A stretch of 64,000 bases of DNA, from contig JBKPMR010000061.1 of assembly GCA_046732255.1 (NCBI GenBank), positions 1 to 64,000 on the forward strand, written 5' to 3'. Made by a program: the position numbers and the translations under genes. This DNA comes from DATBLE01 sp046732255. GTDB taxonomy: Bacteria > Actinomycetota > Thermoleophilia > Gaiellales > Gaiellaceae. Shown one piece after another: positions 1 to 9,700 of this stretch; the stretch's first letter is position 1, and each line of letters opens with the position of its first letter. The notes beneath the pieces were generated by a model. The model saw nothing but the letters and a program-made list of their open reading frames with translations, was not told where the DNA came from and ran no database searches.

Positions 1-1027
1 GCAGCGAGCCCTCGGGCATGACGACGTGCAGCAGGGGATAGAAGCCGTCGTTGAAGAGGATCTGGGGATCGTTGACCATGATCAGGTAGATCCCGATGAA
101 CATCTTGAACATGCCCTCTGAGAGGTAGAAGTTGATCGGGCCGAGGGCCTGCGGGTCGGTGCCGGACCAGTCGAAGAAGGCGTGGTCGCCCTCGCGCCAG
201 ATGGTCAGCTTCATCTTGTAGGGGCCGTTGCCGAGCCCGTCGTCGTCGATCCAGTCCTCGAACGACTGCGGCTCCTCGGGGATCGCGACCTGGATCAGCT
301 TCCGCATCGCCTCGTAGGTGCGGTCGAGCAGCGCCTGGAGCGCAGCCAGGTAGGTCTCCTTGCCGAAGCGCTCGCAGAGCTCCATCACGCGCTTCTCCCC
401 CGCGCGGCAGCCGGCGACGATCGCGAACAGGTCGGCGCGGTTCATCTCGGGGAGGCGGACGTTGTTGAAGATCAACCGGAGCACGTCCTCCTGCGGGACG
501 CCCCGCTCGATGATCTTGATCGGCGGGATGATGATCCCCTCTTCGAAGATCGTCTTCGCGCCCGTCGGCAGCGAGCCCGGGAGCGGGCCGCCGGCGTCCA
601 TCTGGTGACCGAACTGGGACGACCAGCCGACGAGCTCGTCCTCGTAGAAGATCGGGACGAGCACCAGCCAGTCGTTCGTATGGGAGATCGAGGCCGAGCA
701 CTTGAACGGATCCGACGTCAGGATCACGTCACCCGGATAGACGCCCCGGTCCCACGTCTCCATCATCTCGTTGATGTACGCGCCGAACTGGCCGACCACC
801 ATCCGGCCGCGGGGGTCGGTGATCATCGGGAACTCGTCGTGCTGCTCCCGGATCACGGGGCTCATCGCCGAGCGGAAGAGGACGGCGTCCATCTCGTAGC
901 GGGCGCTTTTCAGCGCACCCTCGATGATGTCGAGCGTGACCGGATCGACCTCGAGGTCGGGGATCTCCGCAATCAGCAGAGGGGAAACTGCGCTTCCCCC
1001 CTGAGTCTCCTTTTTCTCAGCCTGCAT
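1..1027 (-). CDS. Hydantoinase B / oxoprolinase family subunit, partial (3' end off the left edge)
   Basis: The minus-strand frame stays open from an ATG at 1027 to the window edge and gives about 342 residues. They read like the N-terminal half of the HyuB/acetone-carboxylase-alpha/5-oxoprolinase C-half family: an early block VDPVTLDIIEGAL, then FRSAMSPVIREQHDEFPM, a GQFG motif and SDPF in the following strand. Family members act with HyuA in ATP-dependent opening of cyclic imides or in carboxylation of ketones; the substrate cannot be read from sequence. The ATG overlaps the 3' end of hyuA by 11 bp, so the two are translationally coupled. The C-terminal part is missing only because the window ends. 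Confidence 0.9.
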   Translation of the reverse strand, partial: MQAEKKETQGGSAVSPLLIAEIPDLEVDPVTLDIIEGALKSARYEMDAVLFRSAMSPVIREQHDEFPMITDPRGRMVVGQFGAYINEMMETWDRGVYPGDVILTSDPFKCSASISHTNDWLVLVPIFYEDELVGWSSQFGHQMDAGGPLPGSLPTGAKTIFEEGIIIPPIKIIERGVPQEDVLRLIFNNVRLPEMNRADLFAIVAGCRAGEKRVMELCERFGKETYLAALQALLDRTYEAMRKLIQVAIPEEPQSFEDWIDDDGLGNGPYKMKLTIWREGDHAFFDWSGTDPQALGPINFYLSEGMFKMFIGIYLIMVNDPQILFNDGFYPLLHVVMPEGSL

Positions 1028-3095
1028 GGCGGTCCTCCGGATTGATCAAGATGTTGAAGTTAACGTCGACCGCCGCCACGAAGCCGGGGAGGACGACCGT
1101 GGTCGAGTCGAACTCGGTGACGATCGCCGGGCCTTCGAGCGTGGCGCCGGGCTCGAGCTTCGCGCGGTCGTAGATCTTCGTCGGCAGCCGCTCGCCGTCG
1201 AACACGACGTCGTGCTCGTCGACGACGGCACCTGATGCGACGGCGGAGCCCGCCTCGCCGACCGGCAGCTCAGGCTTCGGCACCGCCCCGTAGCCGACTG
1301 CGCGGAGGTTGACGATCTCGCACGCGGTGCCGGGCATCCGGAACCCATACAGCTGCTCGTGCAGGCCGTTGAACCGCTCCTCGAGGTCGGACAGCCCGTC
1401 CGAGCGGATCTCGTCGGGCTCGAGCGCCACCGGGATCTCGTAACCCTGGCGGTGGTAGCGCATGTCGGCGCTGTAGGCGACACGCCGGGCGTCGGCGGAG
1501 ATCCCCTCGCCGTCGAGCCAGTCGGTCGCCCGCGCGCCGAGCCCGTCGAGGATTTCGGCGACCTCGGCGCCGCTCGCGTCCGCGAGCAGTCGGATGTAGG
1601 TCTGGGCGAACTCGTCGCGGAAGTCGGCGACGAGGTCGCCGATCGCGCAGAGCAGTCCCGGCGCCGGCGGGACGATCACCGGGAACGAGCCCATCAGCTT
1701 GGCGAGCGCATTCGCGTGCAGCGGCCCCGCGCCGCCGTAGGCGACGAGCGCGAAGTCGCGCGGGTCGTGCCCGCGCTGCACCGAGACCAGCCGCAGCGCA
1801 CCGGCCATGTTCTCGTTGACGATCGCGAGGATCCCCTCGGCCGCCTGCTCCACGGAGTCGAGCCCCATCGCGTCGGCGACGGTCTGAACGGCCGAGCGGG
1901 CGGCCTCGGTGTCGAGCTGCATCTCGCCGCCGAGCAGCGACGGCGGCAGATGCCCGAGGACGACGTTGGCGTCCGTGACGGTCGGCTCGGTGCCACCCTT
2001 CCCATACGCGGCCGGGCCCGGCTCGGCGCCTGCCGACTGCGGCCCGACCCGGAGCGCCTTCGTCAGCTCCGGAACGTGGGCGATCGAGCCGCCGCCCGCG
2101 CCGACCGTGTGCACGTTGACCGACGGCACCTTGATGCGGAAGTGTCCGATCGCCGTCTCGCGGCCGATCGTGGGCTGGCCGTTCTGGCACAGGGCGACGT
2201 CGGTGGACGTCCCGCCCATGTCGAAGGCGAGGATGTCGTCGAAGCCGGCCTTGCGGGCGACGTAGAGCGCTCCCGCGACGCCGCCGGACGGGCCCGAGAG
2301 CACGCCGTAGATGGGATTCCGGGCAGCCTCCCGGATGGTCATCAGCCCGGCGTCCGAGCGCAGGATGTTGACGTCGGCCTTGGCGCCGATCCCGCCGAGC
2401 TGTTCCTGGAGGCGGTTCACGTAGTCGGCAACCTTCGGCCGGACGTAGGAGTTCATGCACGCGGTCAGCGCGCGTTCGTACTCCCGGAACTCGGGCAGCA
2501 CCTCGGAGGAGAGGGTGACCGGGAAGCCCGGGTAGAGGCGCTCGACGATCTCGCCGATCTGCCGCTCGTGCGCGCCGTTCACGTACGAGTTGATCAGCGC
2601 GACGGTCAGCGTCTCGACCCCCGACTCGACCAGGTCGCGGACGATGCCTTCCACCTGCTCCACGTCGACCTCGACGATCGACTCGCCGCGGGCGTCCATC
2701 CGCTCGACCGCCTCGCGGGTGTCGGCGAGGGAGGCGGGCGGGTCGGGCTTCATCATGATGATCCAGCCGGCGAGCGGGCCGGGAGTCTGGGACCGGGCCA
2801 GGTGCAGGATCTGCTGGAAGCCGACCGTCGTGATCAGGCCCACGCGTGCCCCCTTCGACTCGAGCACTGCGTTGGTGGCTACGGTCGTGCCGTGGAGGAT
2901 GTTCCGGATCTGGGAGACCTCGATCCCCGCCTCCTCGCAGATCCGCCGGACGCCGGTGAGGACGCCTTCCGACGGGTCGGCCGGCGTCGAGGGCGTCTTC
3001 ACCCGGAAGCGGCCGCCGCCGCCGCCGTTGCCGTCGCCGACCAGGAAGAGGTCGGTGAAGGTGCCACCGACGTCTACGCCGAGCCTGTACGCCAT
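1017..3095 (-). CDS. Hydantoinase A / oxoprolinase family subunit
   Basis: The 692-residue protein starts MAYRLGVDVGGTFTDLF, the actin-fold phosphate-binding motif of the hydantoinase A N-domain, and has the second ATP-binding motif FDMGGTSTDVAL near residue 290. The length is normal for HyuA. It should form the ATP-using subunit with HyuB (downstream, 11 bp overlap). A GAAAGGGG ribosome binding site precedes the ATG, and only 12 bp separate it from the lyase gene upstream. It belongs to a five-gene operon with GntR, a CoA-transferase and an HMG-CoA-lyase-like enzyme. Candidate substrates are hydantoins, 5-oxoproline-like lactams or ketones; the neighbours suggest that the product is a carboxylic acid later activated with CoA, which is inference. 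Confidence 0.92.
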   Translation of the reverse strand: MAYRLGVDVGGTFTDLFLVGDGNGGGGGRFRVKTPSTPADPSEGVLTGVRRICEEAGIEVSQIRNILHGTTVATNAVLESKGARVGLITTVGFQQILHLARSQTPGPLAGWIIMMKPDPPASLADTREAVERMDARGESIVEVDVEQVEGIVRDLVESGVETLTVALINSYVNGAHERQIGEIVERLYPGFPVTLSSEVLPEFREYERALTACMNSYVRPKVADYVNRLQEQLGGIGAKADVNILRSDAGLMTIREAARNPIYGVLSGPSGGVAGALYVARKAGFDDILAFDMGGTSTDVALCQNGQPTIGRETAIGHFRIKVPSVNVHTVGAGGGSIAHVPELTKALRVGPQSAGAEPGPAAYGKGGTEPTVTDANVVLGHLPPSLLGGEMQLDTEAARSAVQTVADAMGLDSVEQAAEGILAIVNENMAGALRLVSVQRGHDPRDFALVAYGGAGPLHANALAKLMGSFPVIVPPAPGLLCAIGDLVADFRDEFAQTYIRLLADASGAEVAEILDGLGARATDWLDGEGISADARRVAYSADMRYHRQGYEIPVALEPDEIRSDGLSDLEERFNGLHEQLYGFRMPGTACEIVNLRAVGYGAVPKPELPVGEAGSAVASGAVVDEHDVVFDGERLPTKIYDRAKLEPGATLEGPAIVTEFDSTTVVLPGFVAAVDVNFNILINPEDRHAG

Positions 3096-3107
3096 CGTTC
3101 CCCTTTC

Positions 3108-4001
3108 TCAGCCGGCGACCGGCGCGAAGGTGCCGGCGCGATAGACCTGTCCCGGTAGCTGTCGCCCGAGCTCGCCCTCGAGCCACTCGGCGACGGTGAT
3201 CAGCGCAGCGAGGTCGATGCCCGTCTCGACGCCCTCGCCGTGGAGCAGGTAGACCAGATCCTCGGTGCAGATGTTGCCCGTTGCCCGCGGGGCGAACGGG
3301 CAGCCGCCGAGGCCTCCGACCGACGCGTCGAGCACGGTCGCGCCGGCCTCCAACGCCGCGTAGGCGTTCGCGAAGCCGATGTTGCGCGTGTTGTGCAGGT
3401 GAACGCCCAGTTCGCAGGGCAGCTCTTCGGCCCTGCGAACCAGCTCCTTTACCTGCCTCGGAACCGCGACCCCGACCGTGTCCGCGAACACGACCTCGTC
3501 GGCGCCGGCACCGGCGACGAGCTCCGCGTAGCGAAGCACGTCGCGAGGATCCACGGCGCCCTCGAATGGGCACCCGAAGGCGACGCCGACCGTGACGGTC
3601 GCGCGGATCCCGTCCGCGTGGGCGCGGCGGACGATCGCCGTCGCGGCAGCGAGCGACTCCTCGGGCGAGGCGTTCTGATTACGCCGATTGAACGTTTCCG
3701 TGGCCGCGAAGGCGACGTGCACCTCGTCCAGGCCCGTCTCGGCGAGGCGCTCATAGCCGCGTTCGTTGAGGACGAGACCTGCGTAGACGACCCCGGGCCG
3801 GCGGTCGATGGCCGCGACGACCTCCTCTGCGCCGGCCATCTGGGGCACGCGGGCCGGGTTCACGAAGCTGACCGCCTCGATCCGCGGCACGCCGGCGGCG
3901 GCCAACCGGTTGACCAGCTCGGCGCGGGTCTCGGGGTCGAGGTGCTTGTCCTCGTTCTGGAGCCCGTCGCGCGGCCCGACGTCGCAGATCGTGACCGTCA
4001 A
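3108..4001 (-). CDS. HMG-CoA lyase-like DRE-TIM enzyme
   Basis: The 297-residue TIM-barrel protein has DVGPRDGLQNE at its N-terminus (catalytic Arg-Asp and metal-binding Asp of HMG-CoA lyases), a metal-binding HLHNT motif (HxHD in most relatives, here Asn) and the C-terminal GGLGGCPFAPRATGN with the active-site Cys. The start is a TTG at 4001 overlapping the CoA-transferase TGA (TTGA), preceded by a strong AAGGAGGA; no ATG or GTG exists before the conserved first strand. It probably cleaves a 3-hydroxyacyl-CoA such as HMG-CoA or citramalyl-CoA to a 2-carbon or 3-carbon CoA ester and a keto acid. The upstream CoA-transferase would supply its CoA ester. Confidence 0.88.
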   Translation of the reverse strand: MTVTICDVGPRDGLQNEDKHLDPETRAELVNRLAAAGVPRIEAVSFVNPARVPQMAGAEEVVAAIDRRPGVVYAGLVLNERGYERLAETGLDEVHVAFAATETFNRRNQNASPEESLAAATAIVRRAHADGIRATVTVGVAFGCPFEGAVDPRDVLRYAELVAGAGADEVVFADTVGVAVPRQVKELVRRAEELPCELGVHLHNTRNIGFANAYAALEAGATVLDASVGGLGGCPFAPRATGNICTEDLVYLLHGEGVETGIDLAALITVAEWLEGELGRQLPGQVYRAGTFAPVAG

Positions 4002-5251
4002 AGAACTCCGTCCTCCTTGAGCTGGGCCAGCTCCTCGTCGGAGAGTCCGAGCAGGCTCCCGTAGACGTCTCGGTTGTGGCTGCCCTCCTCCCACGTCGCC
4101 GACCAGCGCACCTCCCCCGGAGTTTCCGAGAACTTCGGCACGATCCCGGGCCCGATGTAGGTGCCGAACTCGGGGTCGTGGTGCTCGACCAGCATCTCGC
4201 GGGCGCGGTACTGCTCGTCCTCGAAGATGTCGGCGATCGTGTAGATCGGGCCGCAGATCACGCCGGCCTCGTTCAGGAGGGCGTCGATCTCGGCGGCGGT
4301 GTGGCGACCGGCCCACTCGGCGACGATCGCCTCGAGCGCCTCCTGGTTCTCGCCACGAGCAGTGTGGGTCGCGTAGTTCGGGTCCTCCGCCAGCTCGGGC
4401 TGTCCCATCGCCTCGCACAGCCGGCCGAAGACCTTGTCGGCGTTGGCGGCGATCACTATCCAGATCCCGTCGCTCGACTTGAAGATGTTCGACGGAGCAA
4501 CCCCCTTCAACCCGGTTCCGCCGGGGCCCCGGACGATGCCGAGCCGGTCGTACTCGGGCACCATGCTCTCCAGGAGCGCGAAGCAAGCCTCCATCAGGGA
4601 GACGTCGACGACCTGCCCACGCACCCCACCGAGGGCGTCGCGGCGGTAGAGGGCGGCGAGAATCCCCTGGACCGCGAACATCCCGGCGAGCGAGTCACCG
4701 AGCGAGATGTGGATGCGCGGCGGCGGCTCGCCGGGGAAGCCGTTGATGTAGCGGATACCGCCCATTGCCTCGGAGACCGAGGCAAACCCCGCCCGCGGCG
4801 CATAGGGACCGGTCTGGCCGTACCCCGAGACGCGCGCGATCACGAGGCCTGGATTCGTCTCCCATAGCCGTTCCGGCGCGAGGTTCCAGCGCTCGAGCGT
4901 CCCGGGCCGGAAGTTCTCGACGAGGACGTCGCTGTGCTCGACGAGTCCGAGCAGGAGCTCCTGCCCGCGCTCCTCTCGCAGGTTCAAGGTCACGCACTTC
5001 TTGTTCCGCGACTGAACCGGCCACCAGAGCGAACGGCCTTCGTAGCGCGCGTGACCCCAGTCGCGCAGTGGGTCGGGCTGCCCGGGCGGCTCGACCTTGA
5101 TGATCTCGGCGCCCATGTCACCGAGCAGCCTCCCCGTGAAGGGCCCCGCGAGGAGCATTCCGAGCTCGACGACCCGGACCCCCGCGAGCGGTCCCGGGCC
5201 GTCGGTCGACGGGCGCAGATCGCTCTTGGACGCGGCCAGCGCGTCCGTCAC
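3998..5251 (-). CDS. Class III (CaiB/BaiF) CoA-transferase
   Basis: A 417-residue protein with family III hallmarks: VRVVELGMLLAGPFTGRLLGDMGA at residues 25-48, the segment FRPGTLERW and a catalytic-Asp context ISLGDSLAGM (Asp186). It would move CoA from an acyl-CoA donor such as succinyl-CoA to a carboxylic acid. The GTG start at 5251 overlaps the GntR stop (GTGA), and its own stop overlaps the lyase start, so all three are coupled. The length is typical for the family. The most likely role is activation of the acid that the next enzyme cleaves. Confidence 0.92.
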   Translation of the reverse strand: MTDALAASKSDLRPSTDGPGPLAGVRVVELGMLLAGPFTGRLLGDMGAEIIKVEPPGQPDPLRDWGHARYEGRSLWWPVQSRNKKCVTLNLREERGQELLLGLVEHSDVLVENFRPGTLERWNLAPERLWETNPGLVIARVSGYGQTGPYAPRAGFASVSEAMGGIRYINGFPGEPPPRIHISLGDSLAGMFAVQGILAALYRRDALGGVRGQVVDVSLMEACFALLESMVPEYDRLGIVRGPGGTGLKGVAPSNIFKSSDGIWIVIAANADKVFGRLCEAMGQPELAEDPNYATHTARGENQEALEAIVAEWAGRHTAAEIDALLNEAGVICGPIYTIADIFEDEQYRAREMLVEHHDPEFGTYIGPGIVPKFSETPGEVRWSATWEEGSHNRDVYGSLLGLSDEELAQLKEDGVL

Positions 5252-5940
5252 GTACGCGCCTCGGCCTGAGCCTGGCGCTCGTCGTCTCTGAGCCGCGCGA
5301 CCAGGACGTCCCGGGCCTCGTAGACGTGCTCTTTCATCACCAGCTCGGCGCGCTCCGCATCCCCGGTGGCGAGCGCCTTGACGATCTGTCGGTGGTAGTG
5401 GGACGAGATCCGCTTCTGATCGGGCGAGTACCAGATGTACGACTTGTAGACGAGCGGCAGCTCGATCACCCCGCGCACCATGCCCGCCAGTCGGCTACTG
5501 GCGGCGATGTCGAGGATGGTGCTGTGGAAGAAGAGGTTTTCGCGGACGAGCTCGCGCAGGTCGTCGTCGGGGCTGAGCGCCTCGAACCGATCGCAGCTCT
5601 CGCGCAGCAGGGAGATCTCCTCCTCGGCGATCCGGGCGCCGGCCCGCCGGGCGGCGTGGCCTTCGAGCAGAGCGCGGAGCGCGTAGAGGTCTTCGAGGTC
5701 CTCGGGCGTGTGCACCCGCACCGTGGCGCCGCGGTTCGGCGTGGCCACGATCAGCCCCTCCACTTGAAGCATCAGCAGGGCTTCGCGGACCGGCGTGCGG
5801 CTGATGCCGAGCTGCCTGGCGAGGTCCTCCTCCTTCAGCCGCTGCCCCGGCTTCAGGCGGCCGTCGATGATCGCTTCCCTGATCAGCTCGGTGGCGGCGA
5901 CGCTCGCGTTGCGCACGAGGCCCTCGCCCTTCTCCAGCAT
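5248..5940 (-). CDS. GntR family transcriptional regulator (FadR/FCD subfamily)
   Basis: The 230-residue protein has an N-terminal winged helix (LIREAIIDGRLKPGQRL, LARQLGISRTPVREAL) and a C-terminal all-helical FCD ligand domain (FFHSTILDIAASSRL, SHYHRQIVKALATGD). I chose the ATG at 5940 because the open frame upstream of it (to 6078) is not FCD-like and crosses the putative promoter. It heads the CoA-transferase/lyase/hydantoinase operon and probably represses it and itself, releasing on binding a carboxylate related to the pathway. A pseudo-palindrome with the GntR-like form ATACAGTAT lies 20 bp upstream. Confidence 0.9.
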   Translation of the reverse strand: MLEKGEGLVRNASVAATELIREAIIDGRLKPGQRLKEEDLARQLGISRTPVREALLMLQVEGLIVATPNRGATVRVHTPEDLEDLYALRALLEGHAARRAGARIAEEEISLLRESCDRFEALSPDDDLRELVRENLFFHSTILDIAASSRLAGMVRGVIELPLVYKSYIWYSPDQKRISSHYHRQIVKALATGDAERAELVMKEHVYEARDVLVARLRDDERQAQAEART

Positions 5941-5954
5941 CCCAGGCACCGCGG

Positions 5955-5975
5955 CAAAAATACAGTATGCAATCC
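5955..5975. promoter_or_regulatory. Candidate GntR operator and promoter of the hydantoinase operon
   Basis: The sequence AAATACAGTATGCAA contains ATAC-A-GTAT, an inverted repeat around one base, the usual form of FadR/FCD operators. On the minus strand it also offers a TACTGT -10-like box about 21 nt before the GntR start. An AT-rich patch like this is rare in the window. The function is inferred from position. Confidence 0.45.
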
Positions 5976-6117
5976 GAGCAGCCAACCCGACCGCCGCTGA
6001 TGCTGCCGAGATCGCGACGGCTCGCGCCGAAAGCCGGCCGCGACGGGTTCGTCCTCGCGCGGCCGGTGCCCTGCCCAACGCGGCGGAGCCGCGTCGGCAG
6101 AACTATGGTCTCCCTTC

Positions 6118-6498
6118 ATGGACCGCCTCGCGATCGCCCGTGCCGAACGCCGACGGCAGGCGGTCGACGAGCTCGAGGTCGAGCGCGACCGGGAGCAGGC
6201 GCTTCGCGACGAGATCGCCCGCCTCGTGGTCGAGCTCGAAGGGCCCCGCCTCGACGAGGAGGCTTTCGCCCGGCTCGCACCCGGGGACGTCGAGCTGGTC
6301 CGCCCCGCGATCCAGGGCGGGCCTGCGATCGAGGGGGGCGAGCCCGAATGGCTCGACGAGGACCAGGCGTGGCGGGACGAGGAGGCAGAGCGCGCCGAGC
6401 TCGAGGCCGAGATCATCCGGCTCGAGCAGGAGATCGCTGCGAGCAAGCACCGCCAGGAGGCGTTCGAGCGCTACCTGGCGGCGCTGGACGAGTCGTGA
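6118..6498 (+). CDS. Hypothetical acidic coiled-coil protein
   Basis: A 126-residue protein made of two charged helices rich in Arg, Glu and Ala (residues 1-45 and 75-125) around a Gly/Pro-rich link. Heptad-like spacing of Leu and Ile suggests coiled coils. There is no signal peptide and no recognised domain. The ATG is preceded by TATGGT at 6104-6109 with an 8-nt gap, a leaderless-type promoter. It reads toward the MOSC gene with 33 bp between them, but that gene has its own -10 box. I do not recognise the family. Confidence 0.6.
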   Translation: MDRLAIARAERRRQAVDELEVERDREQALRDEIARLVVELEGPRLDEEAFARLAPGDVELVRPAIQGGPAIEGGEPEWLDEDQAWRDEEAERAELEAEIIRLEQEIAASKHRQEAFERYLAALDES

Positions 6499-6531
6499 CC
6501 GGTGTGCGCCGTCCGTAGGATTGGAGAACTG

Positions 6532-7035
6532 ATGTCGACGGCAGTGGACTTCGAGGCGCGTTGGGCGGCCGTCGAGGCGGCCCCGCTCGAGACCGGCACG
6601 GTGCGTGGGATCTGCGTCCGCGTCGAGGAGGGCGTCCACGCCACGCCCCAGCGTGTCGAGATCACAGTCGAGGACGGGGTCGTCGGCGACCGCTGGGCGT
6701 CCGGGCGCCGCGACCGAGACGCGCAGGTGACGCTGATGAACGTGCGCGTTGCAGAGCTGATCGGCGGGCCGCTCGACCTCGCCGGCGACAACTTCCAGGT
6801 CGACCTCGACTTGTCCGAGGACGCGCTTCCGGTCGGCACGCAGCTGCGAATCGGTTCGGCACTGCTGGAGGTCTCGCCGGCTCCGCACACGGGGTGCAAG
6901 AAGTTCCGCGAGCGCTTCGGCCTCGACGCGCTCGCGTGGGTGAACGACAACCGCGACCGGCGGCTCCGAGGGATGAACTGCCGGGTCCTCGAAGCCGGCA
7001 CGGTCGCGGTCGGCGACACGGTCGCGGTCGTCTGA
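6532..7035 (+). CDS. MOSC domain protein
   Basis: The 167-residue protein has the MOSC (molybdenum cofactor sulfurase C-terminal) features: the GTVRGICVRVEEG strand, VVGDRWASGRRDRDAQVTLMN, and the conserved Cys in PHTGCKKFRERFG. Single-domain MOSC proteins in bacteria handle sulfur or act in detoxification; the substrate is unknown. The ATG at 6532 is preferred over an upstream GTG at 6502 because TAGGAT (6516-6521) lies 10 nt before it and GGAG is in between. The open frame ends just before a paired palindromic repeat. Confidence 0.88.
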   Translation: MSTAVDFEARWAAVEAAPLETGTVRGICVRVEEGVHATPQRVEITVEDGVVGDRWASGRRDRDAQVTLMNVRVAELIGGPLDLAGDNFQVDLDLSEDALPVGTQLRIGSALLEVSPAPHTGCKKFRERFGLDALAWVNDNRDRRLRGMNCRVLEAGTVAVGDTVAVV

Positions 7036-7045
7036 CCCGGCCGTT

Positions 7046-7172
7046 TCGGCCATCTCAGGGGTCTGACCCCCGCCATGGCGCGAAGGGAGCTGGCCGTTCG
7101 GCCGCGGCCTGCATGGTTGCGCGACGAATCGGCGAATCCGGACATGTCAGGGGTCTGACCCCTGACATGTCC
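7046..7172. repeat. Paired palindromic repeat, GGGGTCTGACCCC family, copy 1
   Basis: Two copies of GGGGTCTGACCCC lie at 7058-7070 and 7150-7162, 92 bp apart. The second sits in a perfect 16+1+16 inverted repeat from 7140 to 7172 (arms starting GGACATGTCA). The spacer aligns, at the same length of 79 bp, with the spacer of the copy at 50797-50923. It occupies the convergent gap between the MOSC and ArsR-SRPBCC genes and could serve as a two-way terminator. It resembles REP/BIME-type elements. Confidence 0.8.
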
Positions 7173-7185
7173 GTTCGCGACGAGG

Positions 7186-7956
7186 TCAGGCCGCGGTCTC
7201 CTGGTACATGAGCGAGCCGGGCGTCGTCAGGTTCTCGCCCGTCTCGAGCAGCGTCTTCAGGCCGGAGAGGATCATCGGCCAGCCGCCGTAGAGCTCGTCG
7301 TTCGCGCCCTCGCGTAGCTGGTCGTGCGTGACGACGAGCCGGCACGAGTCGCCGACGGGCTCGATCTCCCACGTCACCCGTGAAGTTCCCTCCGCCCTGA
7401 CGTCGTCGCTCCAGAGCGCGTTGAAGCTCTGAACGAGCCGGCGCGGCGGATCGACCTCGAGGTTCTCACCGGCGGCGACCTCCGCGCTTCCGCCGCGGGC
7501 GGTTGCGCGGTACTCCGAACCGGGCGTGTAGTCGGACTCTGTGCGGACGCCGAACGAGTACCGACTGCGCAGCTCGGGATCGGTGATCGCCTCCCAAAGC
7601 TTCTCCGGCGTGGTCTTGATGTAGATCTCGAACACCTTCTCCATCTGTTCTCCCCCCTCCAGGGTTCGCTTCAGAGCCGTGAGCGTGGACGTCCAGGGCT
7701 CCGCGTACTTGCTCACCCACCGGTCGTGGACGAGCTGGATCGGGACCGGGTTCAGGAAGTGGAGCTTCTCGCGGCCGCGGCGCCTGGTCGTGACCAGGTG
7801 CGCGTGCTCGAGCACCTTGAGGTGCTTCATAACGCCGAAGCGGGTCATCGGCAGCCGCTCCTCGAGCTCGGTCAGCGTCTGCCCGTCATGGGAGAAGAGC
7901 TCGTCGAGCAGCTGCCGCCGCGTCGGGTCGGCGAGTGCCTTGAACACCGGATCCAT
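7186..7956 (-). CDS. ArsR-type HTH fused to SRPBCC/AHSA1 domain
   Basis: A 256-residue two-domain protein. Residues 1-100 form an ArsR winged helix (MDPVFKALADPTRRQLLDEL, RFGVMKHLKVLEHAHLV); residues 110-256 form an AHSA1/START-like hydrophobic-cavity domain (FEIYIKTTPEKLWEAITDPE, GWPMILSGLKTLLE). Such fusions sense small hydrophobic ligands and repress their own or nearby genes. The ATG at 7956 is chosen because TATAGT (minus strand, 7966-7971) lies 9 nt before it; an in-frame upstream start at 7995 would lie beyond the operator. No target gene is obvious other than itself. Confidence 0.88.
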   Translation of the reverse strand: MDPVFKALADPTRRQLLDELFSHDGQTLTELEERLPMTRFGVMKHLKVLEHAHLVTTRRRGREKLHFLNPVPIQLVHDRWVSKYAEPWTSTLTALKRTLEGGEQMEKVFEIYIKTTPEKLWEAITDPELRSRYSFGVRTESDYTPGSEYRATARGGSAEVAAGENLEVDPPRRLVQSFNALWSDDVRAEGTSRVTWEIEPVGDSCRLVVTHDQLREGANDELYGGWPMILSGLKTLLETGENLTTPGSLMYQETAA

Positions 7957-7965
7957 GCCGCCGGG

Positions 7966-7990
7966 ACTATATGTGACCGATTGGTCACAT
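7966..7990 (-). promoter_or_regulatory. Promoter and operator of the ArsR-SRPBCC gene
   Basis: A perfect inverted repeat ATGTGACC N4 GGTCACAT spans 7971-7990 and abuts the -10 box TATAGT (minus strand, 7966-7971). A dimeric winged-helix repressor bound here would cover the -35 region, so autoregulation is likely. Confidence 0.7.
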
Positions 7991-8091
7991 GTCAACCCGT
8001 CGAAGGCCCCTACCGACCCGACGATCGAGCTCGTTCAGCACGACGATGCCGTAGCTCTCTCGCCGGAGATGCTGAGCATTCCGGCGATCCC

Positions 8092-9606
<1,515 letters not shown>

Positions 9607-9700
9607 TTGGAAGCCTCCAGAAACGGATTCGGGGACAGGCCAATAGGTCCGGTCCCTCTCAGCAATTCTTTTCCGCAGCGTAGCGCGTAGGATTGGCCCG

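Noticed and set aside
1270..3573. Open frame of 767 codons on the minus strand
   Set aside because: It is an Arg-rich shadow of hyuA and the lyase gene in another frame.
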